The notes: generated by a model from the letters alone, not told the origin. Shown: positions 35,503 to 44,869, numbered from the stretch's first letter. The stretch is DNA of 64,000 nucleotides from Flavobacteriaceae bacterium (GCA_018669795.1 JABHSQ010000008.1:1-64000), one strand, 5' to 3'. A program made the numbers and translations.

Positions 35503-37050
35503 TTGGAAGCAGTACACGATAAAAAATCTGATAAAGAGTTATACGATTACCAAAAAGGAGCGATATCCAAGATATTTAAAAAGTTTGAAACTGCTCCAGA
35601 TGATTTTCACTTATTATACCAATTACCAACGGGTGGAGGTAAAACAGTAATATTTTCTGAAATCGTTAGGCAATATTTAAAGCATCATAATAAAAAGGTT
35701 TTAGTGATGACTCACCGTTTAGAGTTATGCCGTCAAACATCAGATATGCTAACTAGTTTTGGAGTTAACAATAAAGTAGTGAATAGTACTGCAAATCTTG
35801 ATGACCAAGGTGCTTACAGCTGTTTTGTTGCCATGGTTGAAACTTTGAACAACCGTTTAAATGAAGGTAAATTAGATATATCAGATATTGGTTTGGTAAT
35901 TATTGATGAGGCACATTATAATTCCTTTATAAAACTTTTTAAATTTTTTGACAAATCTTTTATTCTTGGAGTTACTGCTACACCTTTAAGTTCTAACAAG
36001 AACTTACCTATGAAGGACAATTACGATGAATTAATTTCTGGTGAAACTATTGAAAACTTAATTGAAAATGAATTTTTGGCCAGAGCTGAAATATTTCAAT
36101 ACAACATGGCATTAACTGCCTTGGAAGTAGGATCAAATGGTGATTATACAGTAAAATCTTCAGAGGATTTATACACCACTAATACAATGATGGACAGCTT
36201 ATTACAAGCTTATTTAAATCATTCCAAGGGAAAAAAGACGTTGATATTCAATAATGGTATTAATACTTCAATCCAAGTATATTATACGTTTCGTGCTGCT
36301 GGACTTCCTGTTAAACATCTGGACAATACAGCTACTAAAAAACAACGAGCAGAAATTATAAAATGGTTCAAAGAAACTCCCGATGCTATTTTAACATCTG
36401 TAAGTATTTTAACAACTGGTTTTGATGAACCAACAATAGACACCATTATATTAAATAGAGCTACAAAATCATTAACCTTATATTATCAAATGATTGGTAG
36501 AGGATCTCGTGTTTTAAATAATAAATCTTCGTTTAACGTAATTGATTTGGGTAATAATTGTTATCGTTTTGGAGCTTGGGGAGCAAATTTAGATTGGCAA
36601 ACCATTTTCAGATCACCAGATTATTTTGTGGAACGTATTTTAGATGACGAAGACATAGAAAATAATTTTAGATTTGATATGCCTCCAGAAATACGGGAGT
36701 TATTTTCAAATTCAAAAGAGGTGTATTTTGATATTAAATCTACTTATTCTTTAGCTACAGCTAAAGGAGAGTCTTCAAAAGTAATTTTAGAAAGATCAAT
36801 TGTACAACATGCGCTTATATGTATCGAAAACAGCGAAGATGTTTATGATGCATTAAGTCTCGCAAAAAAATTAGGAGAAGATATTGATAATAGAATTGAA
36901 CGCTATGCAAAATGTATTAGTAGAAGTACACATAATTTTATTTTTTGGTTAAAAGATGATTATCGATTAAAACTTCGCAATTATTTACGTGAAAATTTTG
37001 ATGATGTTTACGAAGAAATTCATGGTTTTCCGCCAAAAGAAGAAGAATAA
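35503..37050 (+). CDS. DEAD/DEAH-box SF2 helicase, RadD/YejH-like
   Basis: 515 residues. SF2 helicase core with the Q-like LYDYQKGAI, Walker A PTGGGKT (near 44), motif II DEAH, TATP (motif III), SILTTGFDEP (motif V) and MIGRGSR (motif VI). The arrangement is that of E. coli RadD, a helicase linked to recombination and repair; the remaining C-terminal 130 residues are helical. The TTG at 35503 is the start, since no ATG lies between the in-frame stop and the conserved region. Probably co-transcribed with the preceding RNA helicase. Confidence 0.85.
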   Translation: MEAVHDKKSDKELYDYQKGAISKIFKKFETAPDDFHLLYQLPTGGGKTVIFSEIVRQYLKHHNKKVLVMTHRLELCRQTSDMLTSFGVNNKVVNSTANLDDQGAYSCFVAMVETLNNRLNEGKLDISDIGLVIIDEAHYNSFIKLFKFFDKSFILGVTATPLSSNKNLPMKDNYDELISGETIENLIENEFLARAEIFQYNMALTALEVGSNGDYTVKSSEDLYTTNTMMDSLLQAYLNHSKGKKTLIFNNGINTSIQVYYTFRAAGLPVKHLDNTATKKQRAEIIKWFKETPDAILTSVSILTTGFDEPTIDTIILNRATKSLTLYYQMIGRGSRVLNNKSSFNVIDLGNNCYRFGAWGANLDWQTIFRSPDYFVERILDDEDIENNFRFDMPPEIRELFSNSKEVYFDIKSTYSLATAKGESSKVILERSIVQHALICIENSEDVYDALSLAKKLGEDIDNRIERYAKCISRSTHNFIFWLKDDYRLKLRNYLRENFDDVYEEIHGFPPKEEE

Positions 37051-37086
37051 ATTTATTTTAACAAAGAGTATTTATGATATCTAAGC

Positions 37087-37617
37087 ATGAAAAAAATAAT
37101 AGCATTAGGAGGTAGTAATAGTAAGAATTCAATTAATAAAACTTTAGCAGTATATGTGGCTAAACAAATAGAAAATACGGAAACCCTAACAATAGATTTA
37201 AATGATTTTGACATTCCTTTATATGGAATAGACATAGAAACTATTGATGGCATCCCATCGGAAGCAATAAGATTAAGTGAGCTATTTAATCAAGCAGATG
37301 GTTTTGTAGTTTCTTTAGCAGAACATAACGGTTCTTATGCTGCAGCATTTAAAAGTGTTTTTGATTGGCTGTCTAGAATAAATTCACAAGTATGGAATAA
37401 CAAACCTATGCTTTTAATGGCAACATCTACCGGAGCTAGAGGAGGAATAGGAGTTCTTCAAATTGCTAAAGAAAGATTCCCGCGCATGGGAGCTAATTTG
37501 ATTGTAGATTTTTCGTTACCCTCTTTTTATGATAATTTTTCTGGAAATGACATTTCAAATAATGAATTAAAAAAAGATTTGACTGATAAAATTAACAAGT
37601 TTAAAATTGAAATTTAA
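37087..37617 (+). CDS. NAD(P)H-dependent FMN reductase family protein
   Basis: 176 residues, flavodoxin-like fold. FMN phosphate-binding loop GGSNSKNSINKT (residues 8-19), PLYGID near 54 and the AEHNGSYAAAFKSVFDW segment near 78 match NADPH-dependent FMN reductases and azoreductase/chromate reductase relatives. It starts 36 bp after the helicase gene and ends 3 bp before the metallo-hydrolase TTG, so it may share transcripts with both. Confidence 0.88.
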   Translation: MKKIIALGGSNSKNSINKTLAVYVAKQIENTETLTIDLNDFDIPLYGIDIETIDGIPSEAIRLSELFNQADGFVVSLAEHNGSYAAAFKSVFDWLSRINSQVWNNKPMLLMATSTGARGGIGVLQIAKERFPRMGANLIVDFSLPSFYDNFSGNDISNNELKKDLTDKINKFKIEI

Positions 37618-37620
37618 TTT

Positions 37621-38757
37621 TTGATACTTATAAAAACAATATTTATAAAAGTGTTATATATTTTTTTAAGTCTAATTACTTTATTAATAATAATCGGAGT
37701 ATTATTTATTAATTTAAGTCCTCAATTTGGTGGAGTAGCTTCAAAACAGCAAAAAGAGGTATTTGCTAAATCTAAGCATTATAATGACGGTAAATTTGTA
37801 AATAATGATGGTGTTAAGATGGAAATGAGTTTTAAAGATTCATTTAAAGCAATGTGGACTTTATTTAAATCAAATTCCAATACTAAACCTAATAAAAACA
37901 TAGCTGTTCAAAAAATTGATTCTATTACTATTGCTAATTATAATTCAAAAGCAAGGTTTATTTGGTTTGGGCATTCTACATTCTTGTTGCAAATTAAAGG
38001 TAAGAACTTATTAATAGATCCTATGTTTGGTAATGTACCAGCACCAAATCCATTATTAGGTAACAATCGTTTTAGTAATAAATTACCAATTGAAATAGAA
38101 AAACTACCGTATATAGATGCTGTGTTAATTACCCATGATCATTATGACCATTTGGATTACCAATCGATTAAAAAACTAAAAGATAAAGTCAATATGTTTT
38201 ACACTCCTTTAGGTGTTGGTATTCACTTATTAAAATGGGGTATAGAAAAAGAAAGAATTATTGAATTAGATTGGTGGCAAGAAATTAAATATGACGAATT
38301 AACTATTCGATGTACTCCGGCTCAACATTTTTCAGGAAGAGGTTTAGCAGATAGAGAAAAAACATTATGGTGTTCTTGGATTATTCAATCAGATGATGAA
38401 AATTTATTTTTTAGTGGAGATAGTGGTTATGCAGCTCATTTTAAAGAAATAGGAGATCAGTATGGTCCATTCGATTTTGCATTTATGGAATGTGGGCAAT
38501 ATAATAATTTATGGCCATTAGTGCATATGTTCCCTGAAGAAACAGCACAAGCTGGATTGGATATAAAAGCTAAAAAAATGATGCCTATACATTGGGGTGC
38601 ATTTAAGTTAGCGTCTCATTCTTGGACAGACCCTGTTGAAAGGCTTTTAAAAAAATCTAAAGGATTAAAAGTTGATTTAGTGATTCCTGAAATAGGGGAA
38701 TTCATAGAAATTGGATTAACTGATTCTGCAGAAATATATCCTTGGTGGAGAAACTAA
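37621..38757 (+). CDS. MBL-fold metallo-hydrolase, NAPE-PLD/UlaG-like, membrane anchored
   Basis: 378 residues. One N-terminal membrane helix (about 8-30), then a metallo-beta-lactamase fold with WFGHSTFLLQ, LIDPMFG, the metal motif THDHYDHLD (near 172), FSGDSGY and PIHWGAF. This resembles N-acylphosphatidylethanolamine phospholipase D and the UlaG lactonase group; a lipid substrate is plausible but unproven. The start is TTG 37621 (a GTG at 37651 is an alternative); there is no in-frame ATG before the helix. Confidence 0.86.
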   Translation: MILIKTIFIKVLYIFLSLITLLIIIGVLFINLSPQFGGVASKQQKEVFAKSKHYNDGKFVNNDGVKMEMSFKDSFKAMWTLFKSNSNTKPNKNIAVQKIDSITIANYNSKARFIWFGHSTFLLQIKGKNLLIDPMFGNVPAPNPLLGNNRFSNKLPIEIEKLPYIDAVLITHDHYDHLDYQSIKKLKDKVNMFYTPLGVGIHLLKWGIEKERIIELDWWQEIKYDELTIRCTPAQHFSGRGLADREKTLWCSWIIQSDDENLFFSGDSGYAAHFKEIGDQYGPFDFAFMECGQYNNLWPLVHMFPEETAQAGLDIKAKKMMPIHWGAFKLASHSWTDPVERLLKKSKGLKVDLVIPEIGEFIEIGLTDSAEIYPWWRN

Positions 38758-38856
38758 CTATATGGTTTACAGCTTATAATTTTAATTGTTTCTTATCATC
38801 ATCATAATTAACTGTTAATACATACTTATTGTAAAATAAAAACTATAAATATATGT

Positions 38857-38864
38857 TATATTTG
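38857..38864 (+). promoter_or_regulatory. Bacteroidota-type -7 box upstream of the VTT protein
   Basis: TATATTTG, a full match to TAnnTTTG, 34 bp before the ATG at 38899. A TTG about 25 bp upstream is rather far for a -33 box. Confidence 0.4.
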
Positions 38865-38898
38865 TGCTCTTTTTGATTTAAAAATTGCTAAAATCATT

Positions 38899-39516
38899 AT
38901 GAATTCAAGACCTAAACAACGTATAAAAAAATCTAAATTAAGATTACTTCACCAATATTATTCTTATACTGGTTTTTATTCGTTTGTAAAAACTAGTTTA
39001 GTAAAAGCTTTACTGCCAATTTCCATTTTTATCATCGCATTATGGTTAATTAATAAATTTTTTATTGATTTTAATGATTTATTTACTTCTATTAGCACCT
39101 TTAATCCACTTATTATTTTAGCTGTATTCTTTGCTTCTGAATCACTTTTAGGGCTAATACCTCCAGAAATATTTATAGCCTGGGCAGGTAATACTGAAAT
39201 GCCAGTATTTTCCTTAACCATACTTGCTGTCTTATCATATGTTGGTGGGATTATTTCATTTTTTATTGGAAAAACAATTTCAAATATGCCTTCTGTTTAT
39301 AATTATTTAGAAGTTAAGATGGAGAAACATGTGAAAATGATTCGAAAATGGGGTGGATTTTTAATTGTTGTTGGGGCATTATTACCAATACCTTTTTCTA
39401 TTACAAGCATTGCTGCAGGGTTAATTCATTATAAATTTAAAAACTACTTATTGTTTGGTTTATTTAGATTTGTTCGTTTTTACCTTTATGCATTAGTTAT
39501 ATTCAACGTCTTATAA
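38899..39516 (+). CDS. VTT-domain membrane protein (DedA/SNARE-associated family)
   Basis: 205 residues with about five membrane helices and a basic N terminus. The segments LLGLIPPEIFIAWAG and GGFLIVVGALLPIPFSITSIAAG resemble the re-entrant loops of VTT/DedA proteins, which include phospholipid and undecaprenyl-phosphate flippases. The position of the re-entrant Pro-rich loops is the main support. Substrate not known. Own promoter-like box at 38857. Confidence 0.8.
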   Translation: MNSRPKQRIKKSKLRLLHQYYSYTGFYSFVKTSLVKALLPISIFIIALWLINKFFIDFNDLFTSISTFNPLIILAVFFASESLLGLIPPEIFIAWAGNTEMPVFSLTILAVLSYVGGIISFFIGKTISNMPSVYNYLEVKMEKHVKMIRKWGGFLIVVGALLPIPFSITSIAAGLIHYKFKNYLLFGLFRFVRFYLYALVIFNVL

Positions 39517-39599
39517 TCATTATAATAATTAAGTACGATAAATTATTTTGTGAAAAATTATTATGATTGATTGAGTTTATATTTGTATTAATAGAAAAA

Positions 39600-40532
39600 A
39601 TGGATAAGCCTCAAAATAAAATTCTTATAGCACTCGCTTTTTTTGCCATTTATGTAATCTGGGGATCTACTTATCTTTTAAATAAAATTGCTGTTACAGA
39701 GTTACCTGCATTTATGTTGGCATCAACAAGATTTATTGTTTCTAGCTTTTTAATTTTTGGTATTGCTAAAATTTTAAAAATACCAATAAGAATTACCCGA
39801 AAACAATTTTTTAATACTGCAATTGCAGGATTTTTATTTCTCACATTTGGAAATGGATTAGTTGTTTGGACTTTAAAATATGTTGATAGTGGATTCGCTG
39901 CTCTTGAGATTTCTGCTCAACCCCTTGTTATATTAGTTTTAATGAGAATTCTTCAAGGTAAAAAAATTCAAGCAATGTCAATGATTGGTGTCGCTTTAGG
40001 AATGTTGGGTGTCTTTTTATTAGTTAATCAAAATCATATTATCACAAATGAAAACAGCTCTTTAAGCATTGGATTGATTTTTTTATGTATGATCAGTTGG
40101 GCTTATGCCAGTTTATTTGTTGGAACCGCAGACCTTCCATCTAATTATTTTGTAAATACTGGCTATCAAATGCTGACAGGTGGCATAATGTTAGCTATGG
40201 TAAGTTTTTTATTAGATGAAACATGGCTTAGTCCAGTTCAATGGAGTGAATCAGTTTTATGGTCTATGTTTCTTTTAATTGTCTTTGGCAGCATTGTTGC
40301 TTTTACTTCATTTAATTATTTACTAAAAGTTGTTTCTCCTGAAAAAGTTGCAACTTCAACGTATGTAAACCCTATTATAGCATTATTATTGGGTTGGTAC
40401 TTATTAGATGAACAAATAACATTGCAATCTATAATTGCTGCAATAATATTATTTACAGGAGTTTATTTTATAAATACAAAAAAGAAGTTGGTAATTTATT
40501 TTAGATTTAAAAATAGAAGACAAAAGTTTTAA
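39600..40532 (+). CDS. EamA family (DMT superfamily) transporter
   Basis: About 310 residues from ATG 39600, with ten membrane helices in two EamA repeats. The first repeat begins FFAIYVIWGSTYLLNKIA and the second LCMISWAYASLFVG. EamA proteins export small metabolites or amino acids; the substrate is unknown. The preferred ATG directly precedes the basic DKPQNKI segment; an upstream TTG at 39567 would add 11 hydrophobic residues that are not typical. Confidence 0.88.
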   Translation: MDKPQNKILIALAFFAIYVIWGSTYLLNKIAVTELPAFMLASTRFIVSSFLIFGIAKILKIPIRITRKQFFNTAIAGFLFLTFGNGLVVWTLKYVDSGFAALEISAQPLVILVLMRILQGKKIQAMSMIGVALGMLGVFLLVNQNHIITNENSSLSIGLIFLCMISWAYASLFVGTADLPSNYFVNTGYQMLTGGIMLAMVSFLLDETWLSPVQWSESVLWSMFLLIVFGSIVAFTSFNYLLKVVSPEKVATSTYVNPIIALLLGWYLLDEQITLQSIIAAIILFTGVYFINTKKKLVIYFRFKNRRQKF

Positions 40533-40569
40533 TAATAGCACCATTATAATCATATTTTAAATTTTATTT

Positions 40570-40609
40570 ATAATTAATCTGAAGTATATTTATTTTTCTG
40601 ATTAATTAT
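40570..40609. other. Imperfect hairpin upstream of the cold-shock-domain gene
   Basis: ATAATTAATC (40570-40579) and GATTAATTAT (40600-40609) are a perfect 10-bp inverted repeat; the stem extends by three pairs beyond one mismatch. There is no T run, so it is not a clear terminator of the EamA gene. It could instead be a structured leader of the following cold-shock-domain gene or an operator. Confidence 0.4.
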
Positions 40610-40645
40610 TATTAATATTGAGGGAGCTAAATTAAAAAATTAAGA

Positions 40646-41107
40646 ATGGCAAAATCGCAGCAAACATTTAACAAGAGTGAAAAGGAGAAAAAACGTTTGA
40701 AAAAAAGGGAAGATAAGAGAAAAAAAATGGAAGCCCGCAAAGCTGAAGCTAAAGAAACTGGGAAAAAAGGAATTGAGTTTGCCTATGTAGATCATTTTGG
40801 CAATTTAACCGATACACCACCAGATCCTTCAGAAAAATTAAAAGTTGATATTGAAAGTATTGAAGTTAGTGTTCCGAAAACACTTGAAAGTGATAGAGTA
40901 GCAATAAATCCTGTAAGAACTGGAACGGTATCATTTTTTGATACTTCTAAAGGATTTGGATTTATTGTAGATGGAGAAAATCAAGAAAAATATTTCTGTC
41001 ATGTAAGCGGATTGATAGATGAAATAACCGAAGGAAATAGAGTTTCTTTTGAACTTGAAAAGGGAATGAAAGGTATGAATGCAGTAAAAGTTACCATAGT
41101 AAAATAA
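40646..41107 (+). CDS. Cold-shock-domain protein with charged N-terminal extension
   Basis: 153 residues. Residues about 1-45 are extremely rich in Lys and Glu (SEKEKKRLKKREDKRKKMEA) and probably helical. A middle linker leads to a C-terminal cold-shock domain (about 90-153) with RNP1 KGFGFIV and RNP2-like YFCHVSG. CSDs bind single-stranded RNA or DNA and melt structure. It lies 145 bp before a classical CspA, in a cluster with RNA helicases. Confidence 0.9.
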   Translation: MAKSQQTFNKSEKEKKRLKKREDKRKKMEARKAEAKETGKKGIEFAYVDHFGNLTDTPPDPSEKLKVDIESIEVSVPKTLESDRVAINPVRTGTVSFFDTSKGFGFIVDGENQEKYFCHVSGLIDEITEGNRVSFELEKGMKGMNAVKVTIVK

Positions 41108-41252
41108 AAAAAACACTGCTTATTTCAAAAATAACTCATTAAAATTGCTAACAGTCAGTTTATCATAAATAATTAAACTAATTGCTTGAATATTTGTATT
41201 ATATTATTATAATTGCCGAATAATAAATATTAATAATTATAATTTAATTGCA

Positions 41253-41444
41253 ATGAGTAAAGGAACAGTAAAATTTTTCAACGACACTAAAGGATTTGGA
41301 TTTATCACAGAAGAAGGTGTTGAAAAAGATCATTTTGTACACATTTCTGGTTTAATTGACGAGATTCGTGAAGGTGATGAAGTAACTTTTGAACTTAAAG
41401 AAGGAAACAAAGGTTTAAACGCAGTAGATGTAAAAGTTATCTAA
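41253..41444 (+). CDS. CspA-type cold-shock protein
   Basis: 63 residues, a single cold-shock domain with GTVKFFNDTKGFGFI (RNP1) and DHFVHISG (RNP2). Nearly identical to the second copy at 54476 (six differences over 63 residues). It has its own 145-bp upstream region with an AT-rich leader and a candidate CTTG, 19 bp, TATAATTG promoter, and ends at a Rho-independent terminator, so it is monocistronic. Confidence 0.96.
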   Translation: MSKGTVKFFNDTKGFGFITEEGVEKDHFVHISGLIDEIREGDEVTFELKEGNKGLNAVDVKVI

Positions 41445-41468
41445 TATTTACTTTAAAACATAAATACA

Positions 41469-41497
41469 AAAGCCCGTCAATTGATGGGTTTTTTTTA
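41469..41497 (+). terminator. Rho-independent terminator of cspA copy 1
   Basis: AAGCCCGTCAATTGATGGGTT forms a stem with one G-T pair, followed by a run of eight T. It lies about 25 bp after the cspA stop. Confidence 0.85.
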
Positions 41498-41655
41498 TTT
41501 TTATTTTTAAAACGATTAAACAATAAAGTTTGATTCAATTATTTCAAGAATAGAATATCGATACGAGTAGTATTAAATTTTTGAAAATAATAACAAACCA
41601 ATTTTTGGTGGCATTCCCTATAAAAGAGTGTCTATCTTTACTGAAAATTAATATG

Positions 41656-42996
41656 ATGTCAAAATCCTTTTCAGATTTAGGAATAAATGAACAATTACAA
41701 CTAGGTTTAGCCGATTTACAAATATCCACTCCAACAGATATCCAAGAAAAAACGATACCTGTTATATTAAGTCAAAAGGAAGATCTGGTGGTTTTAGCAA
41801 AAACAGGAACAGGAAAAACAGCTGTTTTTGGACTACCATTATTACAACTAATAGATCTAGACAACACTAATGTTCAGACATTAATATTAGCACCTACACG
41901 AGAATTAGGACAACAGATCTACAACAATTTAGTTTCTTTCGCTGCTTCTTGTCCAAAAATAACTATCGCATCGGTATGCGGTGGTATTCCTATAAAACCT
42001 CAAATAGAACGGTTAAAAACTGTTACTCATATTGCAGTGGCAACTCCTGGACGTTTGTTAGATTTAATGGAACGTGAAGCGATCTCCCTAAAAGACTTAA
42101 AGTATTTAGTGTTGGATGAGGCTGATGAAATGGTAAGTGCCTTAAAGAAAGATTTAGACCTTATTATAAAAGACATTCCTAAATTTAGAAGAACCTTATT
42201 GTTTACAGCTACTATGCCCGGTACTATAAAACAATTAGTGCAAAATTATATGTCAAAGCATGTGGTGCATATAGAAGCAGATATGGGAACTGTTGGTCAT
42301 CAAGGCATCGATCATCAATATATGGTGGTAGCACCTATAGAGAAACTAGAAGTATTAATGCATTTTTTAAATTCTAAAGAAGGGGAACGCGGTATTATAT
42401 TTTGTAAAACCAAAGCTGCTGTTAATAAACTCGCAAAAAAACTAGCTATAAATAAATTTTCCTCTGGTGCAATTCACGGAAGTTTAGCTCAAACGATTCG
42501 CGATCGAATTATGAGACAATTTAGAGAAGGTTATATAGATATATTAGTTGCAACGGATTTAGCAGCACGAGGCATTGATGTTAAAGAAATTTCATACGTT
42601 GTTAATTACCATTTACCAGATACCTATGATACTTATGTCCACCGAAGTGGTAGAACAGCTAGAGCAGGAGCGAAGGGACTTTCATTGAGTATTATACAAA
42701 AAGAAGAGCTTGAAGAAATTCCAGAATTTGAAAATGAATTGGGTATTACATTTAATGAATTCATTAAAGCAGATGTTCAAAGTATCGAAGAAAATAATGG
42801 TTTGTTATGGGCAAGAAAAATTTTTAAAACAAAAATAAATAGAGAAGTATCTGAAGAATTTAAAACAAAAATAAAAACAATATTTCATCATTTAACCAAA
42901 GAAGAATTGGTTGAAAAAATATTGGCAAATTACTTGGCACAAACTAGTTCAGCAAATACAAAGACAGATTCTACAAAAAAGCATAAAAAGAAGTAA
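41656..42996 (+). CDS. DEAD-box RNA helicase (CsdA/DeaD-like)
   Basis: About 446 residues from ATG 41656 (ATG 41653 adjoins). It has the Q motif (STPTDIQEKTIP), Walker A AKTGTGKT (48-55), PTRELG, TPGR, a canonical DEAD motif, TAT, TDLAARGID and HRSGRTAR. The C-terminal region (about 365-446) is short and Lys-rich. Related proteins unwind RNA in ribosome assembly and cold adaptation. It follows cspA and precedes a DbpA-like helicase by 2 bp, so the two helicases form an operon. Confidence 0.93.
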   Translation: MSKSFSDLGINEQLQLGLADLQISTPTDIQEKTIPVILSQKEDLVVLAKTGTGKTAVFGLPLLQLIDLDNTNVQTLILAPTRELGQQIYNNLVSFAASCPKITIASVCGGIPIKPQIERLKTVTHIAVATPGRLLDLMEREAISLKDLKYLVLDEADEMVSALKKDLDLIIKDIPKFRRTLLFTATMPGTIKQLVQNYMSKHVVHIEADMGTVGHQGIDHQYMVVAPIEKLEVLMHFLNSKEGERGIIFCKTKAAVNKLAKKLAINKFSSGAIHGSLAQTIRDRIMRQFREGYIDILVATDLAARGIDVKEISYVVNYHLPDTYDTYVHRSGRTARAGAKGLSLSIIQKEELEEIPEFENELGITFNEFIKADVQSIEENNGLLWARKIFKTKINREVSEEFKTKIKTIFHHLTKEELVEKILANYLAQTSSANTKTDSTKKHKKK

Positions 42997-42998
42997 TT

Positions 42999-44312
42999 AT
43001 GGCTAATAATATTAAAGATCAACAGGATATACTAACAAAATTAAATATCCATACGTTAAATCCGATGCAGCAAGAAGCAATTGCTGTCATAGAAACCACT
43101 ACAAATACTGTTTTATTATCTCCAACAGGTACTGGAAAAACACTTGGCTTCTCCTTACCTTTATTAAAATATTTAGACTCGGACTGCCACGAAGTTCAAG
43201 CACTTATATTAGTCCCTACACGAGAATTAGCCATTCAAATAGAACAAGTAATACGTACGATGGGATCTGGCTTTAAAGTCAATGCGGTGTATGGAGGAAG
43301 ACCTATGTCAAAAGATAAAATTGAAATCAAACATAATCCTGCTGTTTTAATTGGAACACCTGGTAGAATTTTGGATCATTTTAATAGCGATCGTTTTTCA
43401 AAGGAAAGTATTAAAACCCTTATTTTAGATGAATTTGATAAGTCCCTAGAACAAGGTTTTGAAGATCAAATGAAGTCTATTATTGATCAATTGCCTGCTA
43501 TAAGTAAACGTATTTTAACATCTGCTACACAGGGAGTTAGTGTTCCTGTATTTGTTAAGTTAAACCAACCAACTACGATTAATTATTTAAATCAAAATAC
43601 ACCTTCAAAATTAGCTATTAAAACAGTCATTTCTCCAGATAAAAATAAATTAAAAACCCTTTTAAGCTTATTGGAACATATTGGAAATGAGCCTGGAATT
43701 ATTTTCTGTAATTTTAGAGATAGTATTAGTGAAGTTAGTGAGTTTTTAGAACGTCATAAAATTAGTCATACATGTTTTTCTGGCGGAATGGAACAAAAAG
43801 AAAGAGAACGTGCATTAATTAAATTTAGAAACGGATCATCTCAAGTATTATTAGCTACAGACTTAGCTGCAAGAGGTATTGATATTCCAGAAATGAAATT
43901 TATTGTTCATTACGAATTACCGATACATAAGGAGGAATTTATTCATAGAAATGGAAGAACAGCTAGGGTGAATGCAAAAGGAACTGCTTATGTTCTTAAA
44001 TGGCAGGATCAGTTGTTACCTGAATTTATACTAAACGTAAAAGGAATTGATATTTCTGAAAAAGCACCATACAAACCACAATACTGGCAAACCTTGTTTA
44101 TTTCAGGTGGTAGGAAAGATAAAATTTCCAAAGGAGATATTGCGGGATTATTTTTTAAACAAGGCAAGTTAGATAAGCATGAATTAGGTACTATTGAACT
44201 TAAACAAGATTGTGCTTTTGTTGCTGTTCCATTGGCTAAGGCCGATGATTTAGTTTTAAATCTAAACAATACGCGCTTGAAAAAGAAAAAGGTTCGGGTA
44301 ACACTACTTTAA
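42999..44312 (+). CDS. DbpA-like RNA helicase with DEFD motif II
   Basis: 437 residues. It has a Q motif (LNPMQQEAI), Walker A SPTGTGKT (41-48), PTRELA, TPGR, DEFD in place of DEAD (144-147), SAT, TDLAARGID and HRNGRTAR. The C-terminal 75 residues (about 363-437) look like the DbpA RNA-binding domain (TLFISGGRKDKISKGDIAGLF). DbpA binds helix 92 of 23S rRNA and helps 50S maturation. The changed motif II residue is unusual, but the catalytic Asp-Glu pair is kept. Translationally close to the upstream helicase. Confidence 0.9.
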   Translation: MANNIKDQQDILTKLNIHTLNPMQQEAIAVIETTTNTVLLSPTGTGKTLGFSLPLLKYLDSDCHEVQALILVPTRELAIQIEQVIRTMGSGFKVNAVYGGRPMSKDKIEIKHNPAVLIGTPGRILDHFNSDRFSKESIKTLILDEFDKSLEQGFEDQMKSIIDQLPAISKRILTSATQGVSVPVFVKLNQPTTINYLNQNTPSKLAIKTVISPDKNKLKTLLSLLEHIGNEPGIIFCNFRDSISEVSEFLERHKISHTCFSGGMEQKERERALIKFRNGSSQVLLATDLAARGIDIPEMKFIVHYELPIHKEEFIHRNGRTARVNAKGTAYVLKWQDQLLPEFILNVKGIDISEKAPYKPQYWQTLFISGGRKDKISKGDIAGLFFKQGKLDKHELGTIELKQDCAFVAVPLAKADDLVLNLNNTRLKKKKVRVTLL

Positions 44313-44359
44313 TCAATATATTTTTTATAAACTTTCGCATTTCATTTAATATTAAGATG

Positions 44360-44367
44360 TACTTTTG
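44360..44367 (+). promoter_or_regulatory. Bacteroidota-type -7 box upstream of the DnaJ-KTSC gene
   Basis: TACTTTTG, a full match to TAnnTTTG, 22 bp before ATG 44390. Confidence 0.4.
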
Positions 44368-44389
44368 CGCCCTCAAATAATTTTGTGAT

Positions 44390-44830
44390 ATGAAGCGTAT
44401 AAATGAATACAAGAAACTCTTTGGAGTAGAAAAGGAAGTCGAATTAAAGTCTTTAAAAAAGAGTTACCGTAATTTAGTTAAAGAATGGCATCCAGACAAG
44501 TTTCTAAACGGAGATCCTTTACAGGAAGAAGCAGAGGTACAAAGTCGAAGAATCATTGATGGTTACCATTTTCTTGTGAGTATTGCGCCAGAAACAAAAG
44601 AATCTAATTTAGGTGTTTATACAAAGACCATCACTAATTCAGATATTGAAGATTATAAGCATAAGGGCTTATTATTAGAAATCACTTTTCTAGATGGATC
44701 AACATATGAATATTTTGGTGTTACAAAACAAATCTATATTAAAATGGTTAATAGCAATAAACTCAATCGTTTTGCCAAACGTAGCATTTATCCAAATTAT
44801 ATGTATAGAAAGTCGAAACGTACGAATTAA
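44390..44830 (+). CDS. DnaJ-domain protein with C-terminal KTSC domain
   Basis: 146 residues. The N-terminal J domain (about 1-65) has the HPD motif (EWHPDKF), so it can stimulate an Hsp70/DnaK. The C-terminal 60 residues match the KTSC domain (LLLEITFLDGSTYEYFGVTKQIYIKMVNS), a small domain often linked to RNA or nucleic-acid metabolism. Placement right after RNA helicases suggests a chaperone link to ribonucleoproteins. It ends before a strong terminator. Confidence 0.88.
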   Translation: MKRINEYKKLFGVEKEVELKSLKKSYRNLVKEWHPDKFLNGDPLQEEAEVQSRRIIDGYHFLVSIAPETKESNLGVYTKTITNSDIEDYKHKGLLLEITFLDGSTYEYFGVTKQIYIKMVNSNKLNRFAKRSIYPNYMYRKSKRTN

Positions 44831-44839
44831 GTAAATCTA

Positions 44840-44869
44840 TTTTATATTAGATGATCGTCTAATATAAAA
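44840..44869. terminator. Bidirectional terminator between DnaJ-KTSC and CDP-alcohol phosphatidyltransferase genes
   Basis: A perfect 12-bp inverted repeat, TTTTATATTAGA (44840-44851) and TCTAATATAAAA (44858-44869), with a 6-base loop, between convergent genes. It ends in A/T runs on both strands. Confidence 0.7.
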
